Shown piece after piece: positions 48,531-62,436 of a stretch of DNA of 64,000 nucleotides. Both the position numbers and the translations under genes were made by a program. The notes beneath the pieces were generated by a model. It saw only the letters and a program-made list of their open reading frames with translations, was not told where the DNA came from and searched no databases. Numbering within the stretch: position 1 is the first letter of the stretch; each line of letters starts with the position of its first letter. This DNA comes from Zonotrichia leucophrys gambelii (lineage: Eukaryota > Chordata > Aves > Passeriformes > Passerellidae), in NCBI RefSeq assembly GCF_028769735.1, contig NC_088171.1, positions 97,901,412-97,965,411 of the forward strand, in the 5' to 3' direction.

Positions 48531-50002
48531 ATACAGTTTACAATCCTAGACGCCAAATTATTCACTAAATATTTTAAGAAGTACAGATTATTTTTTTTTT
48601 TTTTGTGATAAGAAGTACAGAAGGGATTATAAGTAACAGTTGATTTATTTGAATGCTAACTTCGGCTTATTTTAAAATTATTGGTCCACCATCCTTCAAT
48701 GACAATCCAAGGAGTATCTGCATACTGAGAAGATTGAATTAATTTATAGAATAACAATAAACAAGTTTAACTTCTGTCCTAGACCTGCATGACTGTAGAC
48801 CAGCCTAAACTAATGAATGCAGTGTTACTTCTGCACCTCACTTGCAACCAATTTACCTAGAAATTCTTCTGGTGCATGTTTAAAGAATAGAAATTTCACT
48901 TTTTATGTAACAGTTGAATTTGCCTTATGAATGTTAATATAAGTCTCCAAAATTATCACAAAATCCCTCTAATGCTTCACATCAAATATCTTTATCTTTT
49001 CATCCTTTTATGCTGTCTTTTGAAAGAAGTATTTTAAACTATATTTTTTGGCTCCTAAATCTTTATGCCATCTCTTTTTAGAGATAAATTAAAAAGGAGA
49101 GGAACAGAGAGGTATGAGCTAGAAACACACTAGATAACACTATAGACAAATGACAGAAATAGCCTTATTTCAGGAAGAGAAGGACAGTGTGAAATTACTC
49201 TTCTGAGAATGGCACTCCCTGCTTTATACAGAGGAAAATGAATGAATTTCATTTTCTATGATGAAAGGCTATTTAACAGCAAATCTTATTCTTGGATATC
49301 ATCATAAACCCTGAATCCCTGGTGCATGTTCCATTTGAGAACTACAAATAATGTTCATGAAGTTTTTATTAAAAATAAAATCAATCTGTGCTCTCAATAT
49401 GCTTAAAATCTTTAACCGAAAGAAAAACCTAAGGAATGAAAGTGGTGACTGGTTTGTTTGACCTGCATTTTCATATTAAATTTAATTACAGATTCAAATT
49501 TTTAAAATCCGTATCACTAGATAGTCACATAGCACCAGTTAGCAGCTGGGTGCTATTGCCACATTACAGTGTAAAATCACATCCCTTCAATATTCCTGTC
49601 TGTTGATGATATAGCTTGCTTTGCTTACTACGAAAAGAAATAAAAGAGGCTGGATCTAAGACTGTACTTTCTATAAGTATTTCATCTGACTTGAGATAGA
49701 GGAGAGGAAACTTTCTCAGCAACAACTGGTGTTTATGAGTAATTAAAAACACTACAGAATATTCTAGGGTGGTTGCTCACTGGGATTTATGCCATTTGTC
49801 CAAAAGGAATAATTGGTTATAATTAAAAATTGAAATAATGCTTTAGAAATTTTATTCAGTTTCTTTCAGGTGGATAGCACATAATATTGACATTTCAGTC
49901 AGTCCACTTAGTCTAATCACTGCTGTTCAGTGGGAAAACAGACAAAAAGAGAATACCATATCTTCTTTGAGTCTTAGTCCTTGACCCCACGTAGGCTCAA
50001 CA

Positions 50003-50020
50003 GAAACATAATTATGTTTC
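50003..50020. repeat. 18-bp perfect palindrome GAAACATAATTATGTTTC
   Basis: Self-complementary with no spacer. It resembles a homeodomain dimer site (ATAATTAT core). It may be chance in AT-rich DNA. Confidence 0.8.
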
Positions 50021-50942
50021 ATAAGCCTTTTTCAATTTTTAGCTTTCCTTACACTGATGTCAAATAGAGTTTTCATTATTTTCTCTCTTTATTCAAGGTT
50101 TACTAGTAACCATGAATTAGCATATTGAGCTTTGATGCTTTTCAACATGGTGGATTGCAATATTAGATCTAGAGGTCTCAGTAAAACATGAAATCATAAG
50201 AATTTGGCTTGGTCAGTAGAGTGATCCAGAAGCATGACACTTTATAGTGTTAAATTTTATAATCTTCAGCTACAACTCAGCATAAAAACTATTTAAATAT
50301 CTTCTCAAAAAATCCTGTAATATCTTGGGGCTTGTATTAACTTGTGTTATGCCATTTTTTATCAAAAGAAAAAAATCAAGGGATAGTTGATAATAGCTAC
50401 TATTATGGTCCTGATCCCAAATGAGCTTCTCTCATATTAGGACACATTTCTAGAATGCTTTAAAAAGTGTTTCTGGTTTTGGTATTAATATTTTACTACA
50501 TTTTTTTAGAGAAAATGAAAAAAAGCACCATTAATTATTTGTTGCATTGCAATAACTAATCATTTATTTCATAAGAACTTCTGTATATTATAGTTTAAGA
50601 TCAGTTGATGGGACTTCAGTCATGTACTGTAGATTGTACTCTGCCTTCTTTACTTGATCAACACTTGCAACCTCTATATAGTGTGATATAAATTGCTTAG
50701 TTTTATTTTATAATTTTTGAGATTAAATATCACACCAGTATTTTATTTTTAAGAATTATTTTGATAGTTCTTGAAATATCAGTGATATTAAACAATACAG
50801 ATTTTTTAGTTCAAAGTTTGCATTTAATTTCCAGAGAAAATAAAAAATGCAATGTTGAAGGTGTAATTTGTCTAGATGAATTGCTTATAATTTTTGGCAA
50901 CAAAACCAAACAAGCTCTTTCTTGTATGCTTGTCCACTCATC

Positions 50943-50966
50943 AAAAAAAAAAAAAAAAAAAAAAAA
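50943..50966. repeat. poly(A) run
   Basis: Twenty-four consecutive A bases. No upstream AATAAA lies at the expected distance of a retrocopy tail. Confidence 0.85.
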
Positions 50967-51599
50967 TCCTATCCCTTGAACAAATATATTAGCTTTACTT
51001 TAAATATGGGAGTAAATCTTAGTTTTGCCTGTCTCTTTTTTTCATTGTGGGCACATACTGAAAATAGGCTAACTTTTTCTTAAATTCTTCTGTAAAGATC
51101 ATTGATAATTTATGAAAATATTATAAGAATAACAAAACAATGAAAATGTGATTTTCTTCTTAAAGGTTTACTACTCAGGCAATGATTTATGAACACCATT
51201 ATTCTTTTTGAGATGTTGGCATTTTACACCATGTCAGTGCTTCAAACACAATCTTCATCTTTTAACTGCAAGGGCTGTGGAAGTGGAAAAGCTAATGAAT
51301 GACAGGGCTTTGGATTTGAAAATGTTGGTTTTTCACCAGTAGGTAATTGAAATGTAGAAAAGATCTTGTATGCAAATAAAGTTTAAGATCAACTGCTTCA
51401 TATGATAAAGGTACTACTGAGGTGACAGATTAAGGGATATACTGGTAATGTTGTTCCTAAGAACCAAGAGAGTGAAGCTTTTGAAAAGTGATATACTCTT
51501 TTGGCTTACTCCACCACTGTCACAGACATCTTTTCATTAAAATCCTTTGTTTAGGATTTTTCCTGCTGAAGCTGAGAAGTTTCAGCAACAAATGTAAAT

Positions 51600-51896
51600 A
51601 GTGGTTATCTGCTGCTGTGGAATGCAACAGGTGGATCCGTGATTGGTCTCCTGTGGATGTTTGGATTTACTGCCCACTCACAGCAGCTGCTCTCACTCTC
51701 TGCTGGGACACAACTCCTTTGTTATTCATTCCTTTTTATTCTTAGCTTAGCTTGTCTTCTGAGAACTTTTCCTTCTATTTCTTTTAGTATAGTTATAATG
51801 TTATATATATATCATAAAATAACAAATCAAGCCTTCTGAACATGAAATCAACATTCTCGTCTCTCTCATCCTGAAACCCTTGTGACCACCGTCACA
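51600..51896 (+). mobile_element. ERVL-like LTR, 3' part
   Basis: Strings that I recognise as a common songbird LTR occur in order: ctgctgctgtggaatgcaac, gtgattggtctcctgtggat, gacacaactcctttgttatt, a TATAATGTTATATATATATC region, aacaaatcaagccttctgaa, and the end ccaccgtcaca. The canonical CA end lies at 51896. The 5' part of the LTR is missing, with unique sequence beginning upstream of about 51600. No target-site duplication is visible, consistent with truncation. Confidence 0.75.
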
Positions 51897-52740
51897 CACC
51901 ACCATTTGTTTGTGGGATCTTTAGTTTTTTAAAGGAAAAACAATAGCTTATTATTCAAAAGGAAAGAGGAAATCAACTCCAGAGAATTTAATCTGGGAAA
52001 TTTTGATAAATATTATTTTTCTTTTAATTAACAGTATTATTATTTGCATTATGCAATGACTTTCGTCAGGCAGCTGGGTTTTCTGATCCTTTTATAATTT
52101 CTGTTTTTCCTTTTGATTTCTTTTCAAGATTTCAGATGCTCAGGTAAGATAGAAATGGGATTTCCTACCTGCCATTGCTGAGGAAAATCTCTGGATATTA
52201 GTAAATTTCTATAGAATACAATTTACCTTAACTTTTTCAGGTAGTTGTCTGGTTTCACTCTGTGTCAGTGCATGTACCTCTCCTATGCAAAGCACAATAA
52301 AAAAAACACACTGGGAAAGTAGTCAACATGTCATCGGACAGCAGAAATAAATTATGAGATGCATCAAAATATTCTTTTAAAATAGTCCTGATAAGATTAG
52401 AAAGATGTTAGTTATCAAGGGAGCCTCAAAAATTATTATGAATCATTTTGTATACCCCAAATTGCTCCAAATGATCCTAAATCATTGTAAAATAGAAACT
52501 CATTGAAAATTAATGGTACTTGGCAGGTCTATGAACATTATTTTTCTAGCTTCTTGACAGTACCTTTAATATGTCCAATCATAATCCATCATGTAAAACA
52601 TATATTTTATGCTTCTGGAGCAAATTCACCCAGGCATTTCAGAACGAAAGAGGTGAAAATGAAGTCTTCCTATTACTGAAGACAGATGTGTACTGTGTAC
52701 AGAAAAGACTGAAAGTGAGTGAGAGTGGAAACGTGTCTCC

Positions 52741-53199
52741 CTAGTGAACAAGCAGAAACTGAAGTAGATGCTTCATGTCTAGGTGCTCTCCTGAAGCTAC
52801 TTTATGAGAAGGGCCTGTGAGCTGTACCAGGTTTCTTTGTGTATAGTGGGTGACTTTGAAGAGCTCACTTAGTGGGTACAAGAAAGTTAAAAACTTATTT
52901 CCTTTTTCTTGTATATTGGAAATTGGATTTGATCCTCTAAATACAAAAAGGGAGTAAGAGTTTGGGAATATTGTTGCTACATCTCCAAAAAGAGTGGAAG
53001 AAAACTGTCCAATAATGTAATAGAAAATCCTTTTGTTGTGTGTCTTTAACTTGCAATGGCACAAAAGTCCCTGTATGTATAACTTGTCATGCAGTACAAA
53101 GTGACAAAGAAAGGAAAAATAGGTTTTGACTCCACTTGACAGATTAATCCTCGTGTAAGGTGTTTGAGTCATGTGTTTATCCTCATAAAACATAGTCAT
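52741..53199 (-). other. longest unexplained open frame, probably not a gene
   Basis: A minus-strand frame with ATG at 53199 gives about 152 codons (the frame is open slightly further upstream, without an ATG). The base before the start at -3 is A, as preferred in vertebrates. The product has no signal peptide, transmembrane segment or motif I recognise, and its residues look like those of translated AT-rich DNA. No polyadenylation or splice context supports it. Confidence 0.1.
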
Positions 53200-54258
53200 G
53201 CTTTTGAGAAACAATCAGTAAGCCATTTGGCTGATTATATGTTGAACATCACCATTTTCTTTGATAGGACAGTAAGGACAGAAAGGCTGCATTTGAAATG
53301 CCCACAGGAAATCATCAGGAGCTGCTGTCTTTACAGAGACAGAGTAAATTTGAAAGATTGGCTTTTATGCATTATTTGTGTTTTAATTCCTTCACCCAAA
53401 TACTTAAAATTCATTTCAACAGCATAAGTGTACATCAAAGCCTTAAAAGTGGACAAATTCTCGTGAAAGAATAGTTGTACTGGGAATTAAAATATCTGAT
53501 GAGAACATTTATTTGGAGTTTGTCAAAAGCCCTCTGTGTTCACCTCACAGAGTCTGTTACAGTGTGAATTTTGCTTGGAGCAATCCCTTATACCCTAGAT
53601 AAATCTGGCCAATGCACTCCACTCTGTAAGTCAGATCTTAGTTCCACTTCGAGGCAAAAATGAACTGTTCAACTTCTACATACAAACTAAGAAGATTCTC
53701 ATCTGTTGAAAAGATCAGCTTTGGCATGGTAAGTCTGGAATTTGTTGCTATGATTTCTGACTTGATATATTTGGTCCCGTGCCTATAAGTCATCAACAAG
53801 TGGGTGTTGAAGATTGTGTGAGTGCAACTGTGTGTGCAGACACTCATGTGTGTGAGTGCATTTGCTCCAGTTTGGTTGCATCCCCAACTCAGTTTCTCAC
53901 TGTGACATGAGAAAGCAGAAAATCCAGCAGTAGCTGGTATTTGCTACTTTATAGGAGAAATGTCAGAACCTGCAGTTGTTGCAGTGCTGTACTGGGTGTT
54001 TTACACTGGAAGCTTTCGATGATCCTGAGGGAGATTCACATCAAATGTCCCTTCTTTTCGTTAAATGCAAGAGACCAAAAGAACATCAGCACCAGCCTGT
54101 TCTTCTTCCACTTGAGTAATGCAGCAATCATCAGGCACTGGAATTCAAATCAAGACTTCTTTCAAAAAAAGCCCCAAAAGAAACAGTTACCTCTTATTAA
54201 TTTTGAAAAAAATGTCACATGATAATTTTATTAGAGAGGAGTTTTTTTCCCTCATACC

Positions 54259-54305
54259 AGTCAGAGATATGAATAACAATAATTTTATTATTCATATCTC
54301 TGACT
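54259..54305. repeat. 18-bp perfect inverted repeat
   Basis: Arms 54259-54276 and 54288-54305 (agtcagagatatgaataa and its exact reverse complement) flank an 11-nt AT loop. No repeat family explains it. Confidence 0.93.
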
Positions 54306-56593
54306 AGTTTGAGGAAACTTACTAACAACCCTGATTTAATGGCACAAATGATTTCTCATAAATTGTTGGGACTTTGTGTATTTTAGGTTTTTTTGAGAAA
54401 AATTTCGTAACGAACAATAATAGAAATAATTAATTTTCCAAATAATATAGGTCTTTGAGAGGGGTTTCTTTACAACGAAGTGGGAATTGAGTCTTAGAAC
54501 CTAGAAGTTGAAACTTATTCTGAATATTAATACATTTTTACTGCGTACTCAACTTTTCCATAAAATTTAGGGTAGGAAATGGAGAAAAAAATTTGCTTTT
54601 CTAATATTACACATGAAAGACTGTCAGCACTTTTTTTGTTTTAATGTCCTGATAAATAATCCCAGTTAGTGTAACATTTGCCTTTTATTACAGCTATAGT
54701 GGAAGTTATAAAATACTGTTGCAGATAGACTACTATGTGTGTATTAAATTAACAACTTGCCAAAACCAAAAAATATTTAAGATCCTGAAATTAAATTAAA
54801 ATAAATTGCAGAACATATAGTTAGGTTGATGAACCCCTGCAAGACAATATTTCTCTTAATTTATTATCTAATATTTAAACTAATAAAGCACAAGCACATG
54901 TTTATCTCCATAAATTACATGAACATCTGCTTTGCACTGAATGACCTTGTAGAATATTTGCTACAGTTTTGACTGATAACCAATGCGTATTTTAAGACAG
55001 CAAGGACAAACAAAGTGCATGGAAGAGGTTCATGATGACAATGTAATTTATAAACATTCTGCATGAGTAATGCAGAGTACATGCACGCTGATAGCACAGT
55101 AATAACTGCTTATAGGAAATATTTAACAAATCATTGTGCCTGCCATAGTTTCATGCAAGCTGATTGGAAAAGTGTTGACATTGCAGACAGGCTGCTTAGG
55201 GAGGAATAAATTGAATATGGCATTCAAAGTCAGCCCAACTCAATAGCAAGTGAAAGTAATAATGTTCTGCAGGTTATTCATTTGCCTACACAGAGAAACT
55301 TAGCACATCATACTGAGATCTTGATAAACTAATCAAGTCAAGACTAATATTAAAGAGTTATTCTATCTATACCCTGCCATGACTTATGAAAATAAATAAA
55401 GAAATTATGTAATTCATTTATTGTTGCTATTTGTCCTTGTCTCATTTTAGGAAGACATTGGCTATTTTTGACTGTCAACTCTTCCACATTCTGATTCACT
55501 TCTATCCTCAGTCCAGAACTGTCTAAAGGAAATATTTACCATATTTCTTTCAAACATATTGTAAGAAAAATGAGTAACTATTCTGTCAGTATTGACATGG
55601 ATAATAAAACCATGCTTCTCAAAATCCTGATTGTTGTCCTATCTGTGTGTCTTGCCATTAATAGTGTTTTCCTTTCCAGCAGGTTGAGTACAGGATGGAA
55701 ATAAGTCAAAGATTTATTTAACCAGAAATCTTTCATCCATTTCCTTCTGATTTTCTTTTTCAGGAAAAAGAATTTAAAAAATGGCAAAACATTTTGCATT
55801 TCAGGCTGCTTTGGGGCTGAAATTGAACATTGTCCTTATTAGCCTGAAATGAAATCAGAAGGTGATGCTCACTGAAAATATGGTTTAAGGGAATTCATAT
55901 TAAGGTGTGTTAGTGCATATTTGGTTATACACATGTTTGAAGCTTTTTCGACACAAAGATTAATATGGAGCTCAGTCTTGTCTGCAGTTTTCATTGTGTC
56001 CTACAGTAAAGCATATGTGCCTGTGATAAAGAACTGAGCCAAGGTACTTTACCTCATTGTTTATTTCAGTAGCCTATCTATTGAATTTATGTTTTCAGCA
56101 GAAAAAGTTTTCAGAAGTTTTCAGCACTAGTAAATGTGGGTTTTTTTTTGCATTTGTGTGTTGTGCTGTTTTACTATTTATCAAGTGTTCACAGTCATTA
56201 TTAGAAATTGCTTACTGTTTTTGTTCACACCTGAGAGAGGCCTAAAGCTGCTGAGCTCAGAGAGCTTCCAATGTCCAGCAAATCCTTTCTGAAAAACGTC
56301 CCATATACCCACGTTTTCTGTCTCCCAGTATAATAAGCAAGGGCTTATTCTCAAACACTGCATGCAAACCCTTATATAGCTGGCAAAACCTAGGTTTTTA
56401 CAATCCTTTTCTATAAACTGGTGGGAACCACGATGAATGCAGCCAGCAGTTATGCATGTGCAAAACCTTTGGATTACAGATGACCAGAATTGACTTGGAG
56501 CAGACATAGAGAATAGGTTGAAGCAATGAGAGTGAGCACTGGAGAAAGAAAAAAGAAAACAATGTCGCTTTTATTTTTGTATCTCTCTACTAT

Positions 56594-56633
56594 TGAAAGA
56601 GGAGTTACTATTGAAATAGCAACTCCTCTTTCA
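56594..56633. repeat. 13- to 19-bp inverted repeat
   Basis: tgaaagaggagtt (56594-56606) and aactcctctttca (56621-56633) are exact reverse complements. Pairing continues into the spacer (ctat/atag) after one mismatch, leaving a loop of only a few bases. The neighbouring actattgaaa string also occurs twice as a direct repeat. Confidence 0.88.
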
Positions 56634-58084
56634 GAACCTAGAACCAGTAATGACTTACTCATTGATTCTTGAGCTGTTTCTAGAAAGACAAGAATGATGA
56701 ATTACGTTATACTAATTAGCACATGGGCTAAGATCACCCAGAAAAATCTCATGAAAAGCTTTTACCTATGTTGTTTCTTTTATTTCATTATGCCTAATTA
56801 CACAGTTGTTCATAGGCGGCTTCTTAACAAAAATAAACTATTACATACAACGCTGAGAAGAGAGGAGAAGGCGGTTTCTGCTTTACTCTGATTAATTTTT
56901 AAAAAATTATTAACCATAAATTAAAATGTGTCTATGATTAATATTTTTATAAATATTTGTGCTAAAAATCAGGAAGGAGACCCATATGTTACAACCCCCA
57001 AATAAGGAACGATAGTACACAAAACTCTGTGGGATATGAACAATCTAATCTAGCAAGGACAAAGTAAATATTTCTTCTGCCCCTGCATTGTCCACAATAT
57101 TTTCCAGTGTCAACAGCTGACCCATGAAAGATAGCAGAGCTGAATCTCCTTCCATAAAGTAACAAACATGACTTATACACAATGTTTTGTAACTGGTACA
57201 TGGCTTTGGTGACGTGCTGCTGTACATATTGATGCAAATATAAAATACACATTGCTGGTACTTTCAAATAAAGTAAAATTTTGATAAGTGCATTAGAATG
57301 ATTTTTGAGACAGATTTCATAGCAGTCTTCTTTCTTCAAGAAATATTACACCACAAAAAGTCTTTGCAGCAGCTGTTCACGAGGTCTCTAACAGGAGAGA
57401 GAAAACCTTCACATAAATTTCAACAAATACTTTCTGATCATCTTAAATTTCTGATCTTGATATCTGGTCCAGAAAATCTCCTTCTCTAAAGGGAGCTGTC
57501 AAGTCATCTGAATCTTTATGGAAACAAAGACCATGTGTATATGTGTAGTGAAAGCACAATAGACAATAGACAATAAAGGCAGCAGAAATCATGTGATGTA
57601 TAAGCAAATACACCATCATAGTTTCAATTCCAAGCTCTATCAAAATGTTTAATTTAACTGAATAAAAAAGTAGTGTATCTGTTTCATATAGCAAACTTTT
57701 AATTTTAACAGAGAAAAGAAATATCTAGTAACTTGTCTTGAAGAATTTCAAAGTCGTCAATTTTTTTCCTCCCATCTTCCATTTCTTCCCATGAATAAAA
57801 GAAGAAAGTTGCTTGTAAATTAAAAATGCTCTCATCATCATAGGAATGACTGGAGAACAGTAAAAAATTATGAAATACTATTATTTAAGATAAGTTTCTA
57901 GGAGATCCTCAATAGTAAAAGATAAAATGACTCAGATATCAAACAATGTGACATCATTGATGTTCTATTTATACCCTTGATTATCTTCTTCTTGTGCTTT
58001 ATCCCTTCCTGTATTTCATTCAAGTGTTATCTTTTTTTTCCTACTTTCATCCTGAAGAACAAGTATTAAGTAATATTAGTTCTC

Positions 58085-58175
58085 AGCCATAAGTCTGTAT
58101 GTATTTATACAAATACATACTAACACATGTATGTATACATGTAGATATGTATGTATGTCTTTATGTATGTATACA
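58085..58175. repeat. degenerate GTAT/ATAC microsatellite
   Basis: Interrupted gtatgtat and atacatac units on both strands, ending with tatgtatgtctttatgtatg. Confidence 0.75.
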
Positions 58176-60033
58176 AAATTATTTGTAATAAATTATGTAT
58201 GTCATACTAAACTGTGCATATTAGTTATTTGTATATCTGTACATATTAATTTACATTAAAGAGGTTAAAGTTGTATGGGCTCTACAGAAATTAAAATTTT
58301 CTAGAGGGCAACAGAATAAGTGCCCAGAACTGCAATGACCATATATTATTACTGCAGCGAGCAATTAACCTCCTTCCACTGTTGTTGGTCTGGAGGCTAT
58401 GTTTCCCATGCTGCCAAGACTCTTTCCTAGAAATTTCTTGCAGCTACTCTTTTACCATATGCTAGGATAATTAAGCATATGATACCTGCTAGCTTTTCAG
58501 ATGCTATCACATGGCTGATAAATTTTTATGGTTAAAAAAAAATCTGTAATATGCAAGCAGGTGCTTTTTTTCTCATTGCATGGGTTTCTTTTTCTCTTTT
58601 AAAAAAAACATCTTGAGGGCTTTAGGAAGTTTGTTTAAACCATTACATATGAAAACAGAAAGAATAAAATAATGCCCTGGAAACTGTCATATAATGAGGC
58701 AAAAATGATGTGTCATTTTCTCCTCCCTCTCTTTCTAATCAACAATATCAAATTAGTTTATTATATTTTAAGAATAAATAACCACTTGTTGAAAGACTGG
58801 AAAAAATTTCTACCATATAGCTAGGAAATTAATTTTCCATTTTTTACATGAGAATTATTTTGATATCTCTTGAAAAAAATAATAAGATTTAACAGAGAAA
58901 AAATGGATGAAGAAAAGCCTTTTCTCGACTGTATAACATTACTGCAAGCATCAGAAAAGTGCTTCTTTTTCTATGGTTGGTTCTTCTGCTTTTCCAATAT
59001 TATACTTAATGTAGTTTGTATGAAATAATCATAGTAGGAAACATTAAGTTTAGTAAATATAAAGGAAGTTTTCAGTTGATGCTGAAATTTTTAGTATTGC
59101 CAGCTAGTTTTAGTGTTTCTAGCCCAAACAAAACTGGTAAGAGAGGCAATCTCTTCCAACATGTGTTTCTCCAAATGCAGTTTCTTATGAACTTTTCAGC
59201 ACTATGATTCCTATTATTATTTTCACAGGTACACTGCTTGTAAAGTAAAATACTGACTTTTTTTGTGTTTACTCTGTTGTTTTGTTGAGGTATTCTATTT
59301 TTAAGGAGAACTCCTGAAGGTTTTGCCCTGAGTGAACTCCTTTAATACAGGGTTATCCTATTGCTTTTCAATTAAACACATTAAAGAATTAATAGGCAGA
59401 GAAATTTTGAAGACTTCCTTACAAGAGTGGCTAAAACTACACAAAGAATATTCTAACTTCAAAAAAAACAAAAAAAAAGGAGAAAAAAGATTTTGAATAG
59501 TTTACTGTGAATGAACGCTTCAGAAATCAGGATAAACTTACAATCTGTAAAAAAACTTAGGAAAATGCATGAAAATAGGGCCTGCTTTGAGTCTAAGAAC
59601 AAAAATTAGAAAAATGTTTGCATTTTTTGTTCTAAAGAATTTTTACCTGTATTTGGATTAACGATTACTGAAGATTTTACCATCCTAAGGGAAAGAACAA
59701 AAAATACATTGATATCTAACCTGGAAAAGAAAAAGCTATTTTAAAGACATTTTATTCTCCTCTTCTTCCAACACTGTGTCTTTAAATGAACTACTTCTTA
59801 AGTTTTCAGTTTCAGTCAAATAACCTTAATTTTATTTTCCAATGCAGAACAACTGATCAATTTTAATTGGTGGGTTTTCACCCAATATTTCCATTATTTT
59901 AAGGCTGTTTGACAACATAGCATTGGATATCCCACAAGAACCTGCAAGTTCATCCCCACCAAGCTGCCAAAATGAGAAAGAAAGGGATAAAGAGAGGAAG
60001 AGTGAAAGAGAGAGGAGAGAAGGGAAGGAAGAT

Positions 60034-60085
60034 AGGAAGGAAGGAAGGAAGGAAGGAAGGAAGGAAGGAAGGAAGGAAGGAAGGA
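60034..60085. repeat. (AGGA)n microsatellite
   Basis: About thirteen uninterrupted AGGA units, preceded from about 59971 by a purine-rich degenerate lead-in. Four overlapping open frames in this place, on both strands, are translated repeat. Confidence 0.95.
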
Positions 60086-62404
60086 TTTTTTGTGATTTTC
60101 TGGTGGATGTTGGTTCATAAACTTCAACTATTTCATAAATCATTAAGTGAAAAATACTAGTTTAAATGTATTGGCACAATTTCTTTCTGTTCTACAGGGA
60201 GTATGGACATTTGATCTCCTTTTATCTCTAGAAAACTTAGTGAAAATAAATACAGGAGTACAGTATGAAACATTTCCAGTGGATGCAGTGGAATATGAGC
60301 TTCTTTTATACTCATATGTCCTTTTATGCTGCTAATAAGGACAGATTAAAATACATATGCATTAAAAACTGTACATTAATTTTATAGGAAACAAAATTAA
60401 ATAGCCACATTAACTCTTCAGTCTCAAGGGAAATGCTGATGTTCCCTTCCTATGACTTGACCTTGTTACAGTAAAAAGATTCACTGATGTGGAAAAACAG
60501 AATATAAAACATTATATACAAGAAAATTTTAGTTGCCATCCTATCTGTGAAGATTCCATCCCATGAAATAGTGAGAGCTCCTTCCTATTACATTAACTAA
60601 TCTATTTAATCTCATTGTAAACTTAATCATATTAGGATATGATCATATAGGAAATTTTAAAAATACTGAAGCGAGGTTAGACAACTGTTATAGTAGCTCC
60701 CCCTTTTTTTTTTTTGAAAAAAAATCCACAGCAATCACTTTCTTTCCCTGTACTCATGCTCCCCATCATACTCAACTCACACTCAACCACCACACTCACT
60801 TTCCCCTATAATTGTTTGGGGGAAAAAAAATCCAACATGTATCAGACAAAAAAATTATTGGATACAAATGATGGCAGGATTTGGATTCCATTGAAATTAA
60901 GACAATGAATTCAGTTTAAATATTCTGTGGACATGTAAACAACTCAGTATAGGAAGCTATTCATCTGCACAGGCCATAGGTGCTTACTTTTAAGTAAACA
61001 TCCTACCCTGGCAACCCTACCCTTTGACCAGCTTTCTTTCAGTATTATGACAGCATGTTGAAACTTTTATTTAGCTGCTGATCCTTCTTTCTTGGTCATA
61101 TGCTCCTGAAATATATAAAAAATCTTATGGTAATCCTCAATTTTAATTTTCATCTTTAATCCTCTCTTCACTGTTGTCAAGGAAAAGTGTCCAGGCAACA
61201 GCAATGGAAATTATTTGCAGTCAGAATCTAGTAGTTTCTAACTGAGGTGATCTGCTGAGTTCAGCTATACTTTGGCAGCATTCTTTCAGCTTTCTTTACA
61301 TCTTTCCCTATGTATTTCAAACTGCAATTCTAAACCTGTCATTAACTGCTGTGAAGACAGTATCTTTGCTTTTGTGGGTGGTAAACTAACACTAAACACT
61401 GGACTTTGCAGCAAACAGATACAGACTGGTTGTCCTCAAGTTCCAAAATCTGTACTCTAATAATATATTAAACAACATAAAGGGAAAAATTCAGAAGCAA
61501 AGAGCCCGAGAAGTTCCTATTTTCCATTAGATTAGATGACACTCATGGTGTGCCTTGCGTGCCCAGTGCAGGTGGATGGTGCTGTTGAACTTTTCAGAGG
61601 AGCCAAGCTGGGGCAAGCAGCTCCCTGCTGGCTTTTAGATATGGACCATGCAGTGGTGGGCTGTATGGGCCATAGGGACTGTGCCTGAGTGCTGACAGGG
61701 GTGAGTTTGACTTTTCCAAAAGCAAGGCAGAGGTGTACATTATCACTGTGGCTACTCTGGGACCATGGCCTTGGAGCCAAGCAAGAAGAAACCTAACTGG
61801 CTCTTTAGACATAGGTACAACACAGCCCAGCTGAAACAAGGATTTCTGTCCTCAGCAGTGCTTCAGACTGAAATCCATTTTACATCTTCTGGAATGCAAG
61901 GAACCTAAGTAAGGTGCAAATAGAATTATGAAGTTATAGAAGATCAATTACATAAATGCTTCCTTTTTATTCAAGCATATTTGTATTTCAGCATATGGCA
62001 TTGTTGAAATGCATATTTGACTATACTCTGTAATGAATATACTCTTCTGTAAATCTTTCCCCTCTTCTTTCTTTTCTGAAGCTAAATACCTGATACTTCC
62101 AATCTTCTAGGGACTTTGCTTTATTCACTGAACTCTGTAGTGTGATTGCCATTGGCTCACAAATAGCTCATGTTTTCAATTATGAGAGAAATACTTTTTG
62201 CTCCTGGAGGTTTATTAGTTTTCAGCTTCATAGTTTAATTAATTAGCTTTGCCTCACTAACCCTGCAGCTAGGAAGGAATGTGACTTATTCTTAATATCA
62301 AATAACATGCATCTAGTCTTGTTCCCCTAACCTTATTTATAAGGAATAGATATAATTAAATTACATATAAATACTGAGATTTAGAGCTAGACCAAAAGAT
62401 GCTT

Positions 62405-62436
62405 CATTATCACAAACCAACCATTATCACAAACCC
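62405..62436. repeat. short direct duplication
   Basis: cattatcacaaacc occurs twice, 17 bp apart, as a small tandem duplication. Confidence 0.8.

Larger units (their letters stand above)
46287..51599. other. unique AT-rich non-coding DNA
   Basis: No supported gene. It holds a possible old CR1 scrap at 48440-48530, an 18-bp perfect palindrome at 50003-50020 and a poly(A) run at 50943, listed separately. Confidence 0.6.

Noticed and set aside
50943..50966. Poly(A) run as a retrocopy tail
   Set aside because: No AATAAA at 10-30 bp upstream and no transcript-like boundary or target-site duplication.
52129..52143. 15-nt microexon between ttttcaag and gtaaga
   Set aside because: Similar tiny acceptor-donor pairs occur at several other places (for example near 35.14 and 20.07 kb), so chance is the simpler explanation.
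59832..60160. Four overlapping frames on both strands with Lys/Glu/Gly or Leu/Pro/Ser repeats
   Set aside because: They are the translated AGGA microsatellite.
61532..61839. Two minus-strand frames of about 80 codons in a GC-richer patch
   Set aside because: No recognisable motif, and the frames overlap each other out of phase.
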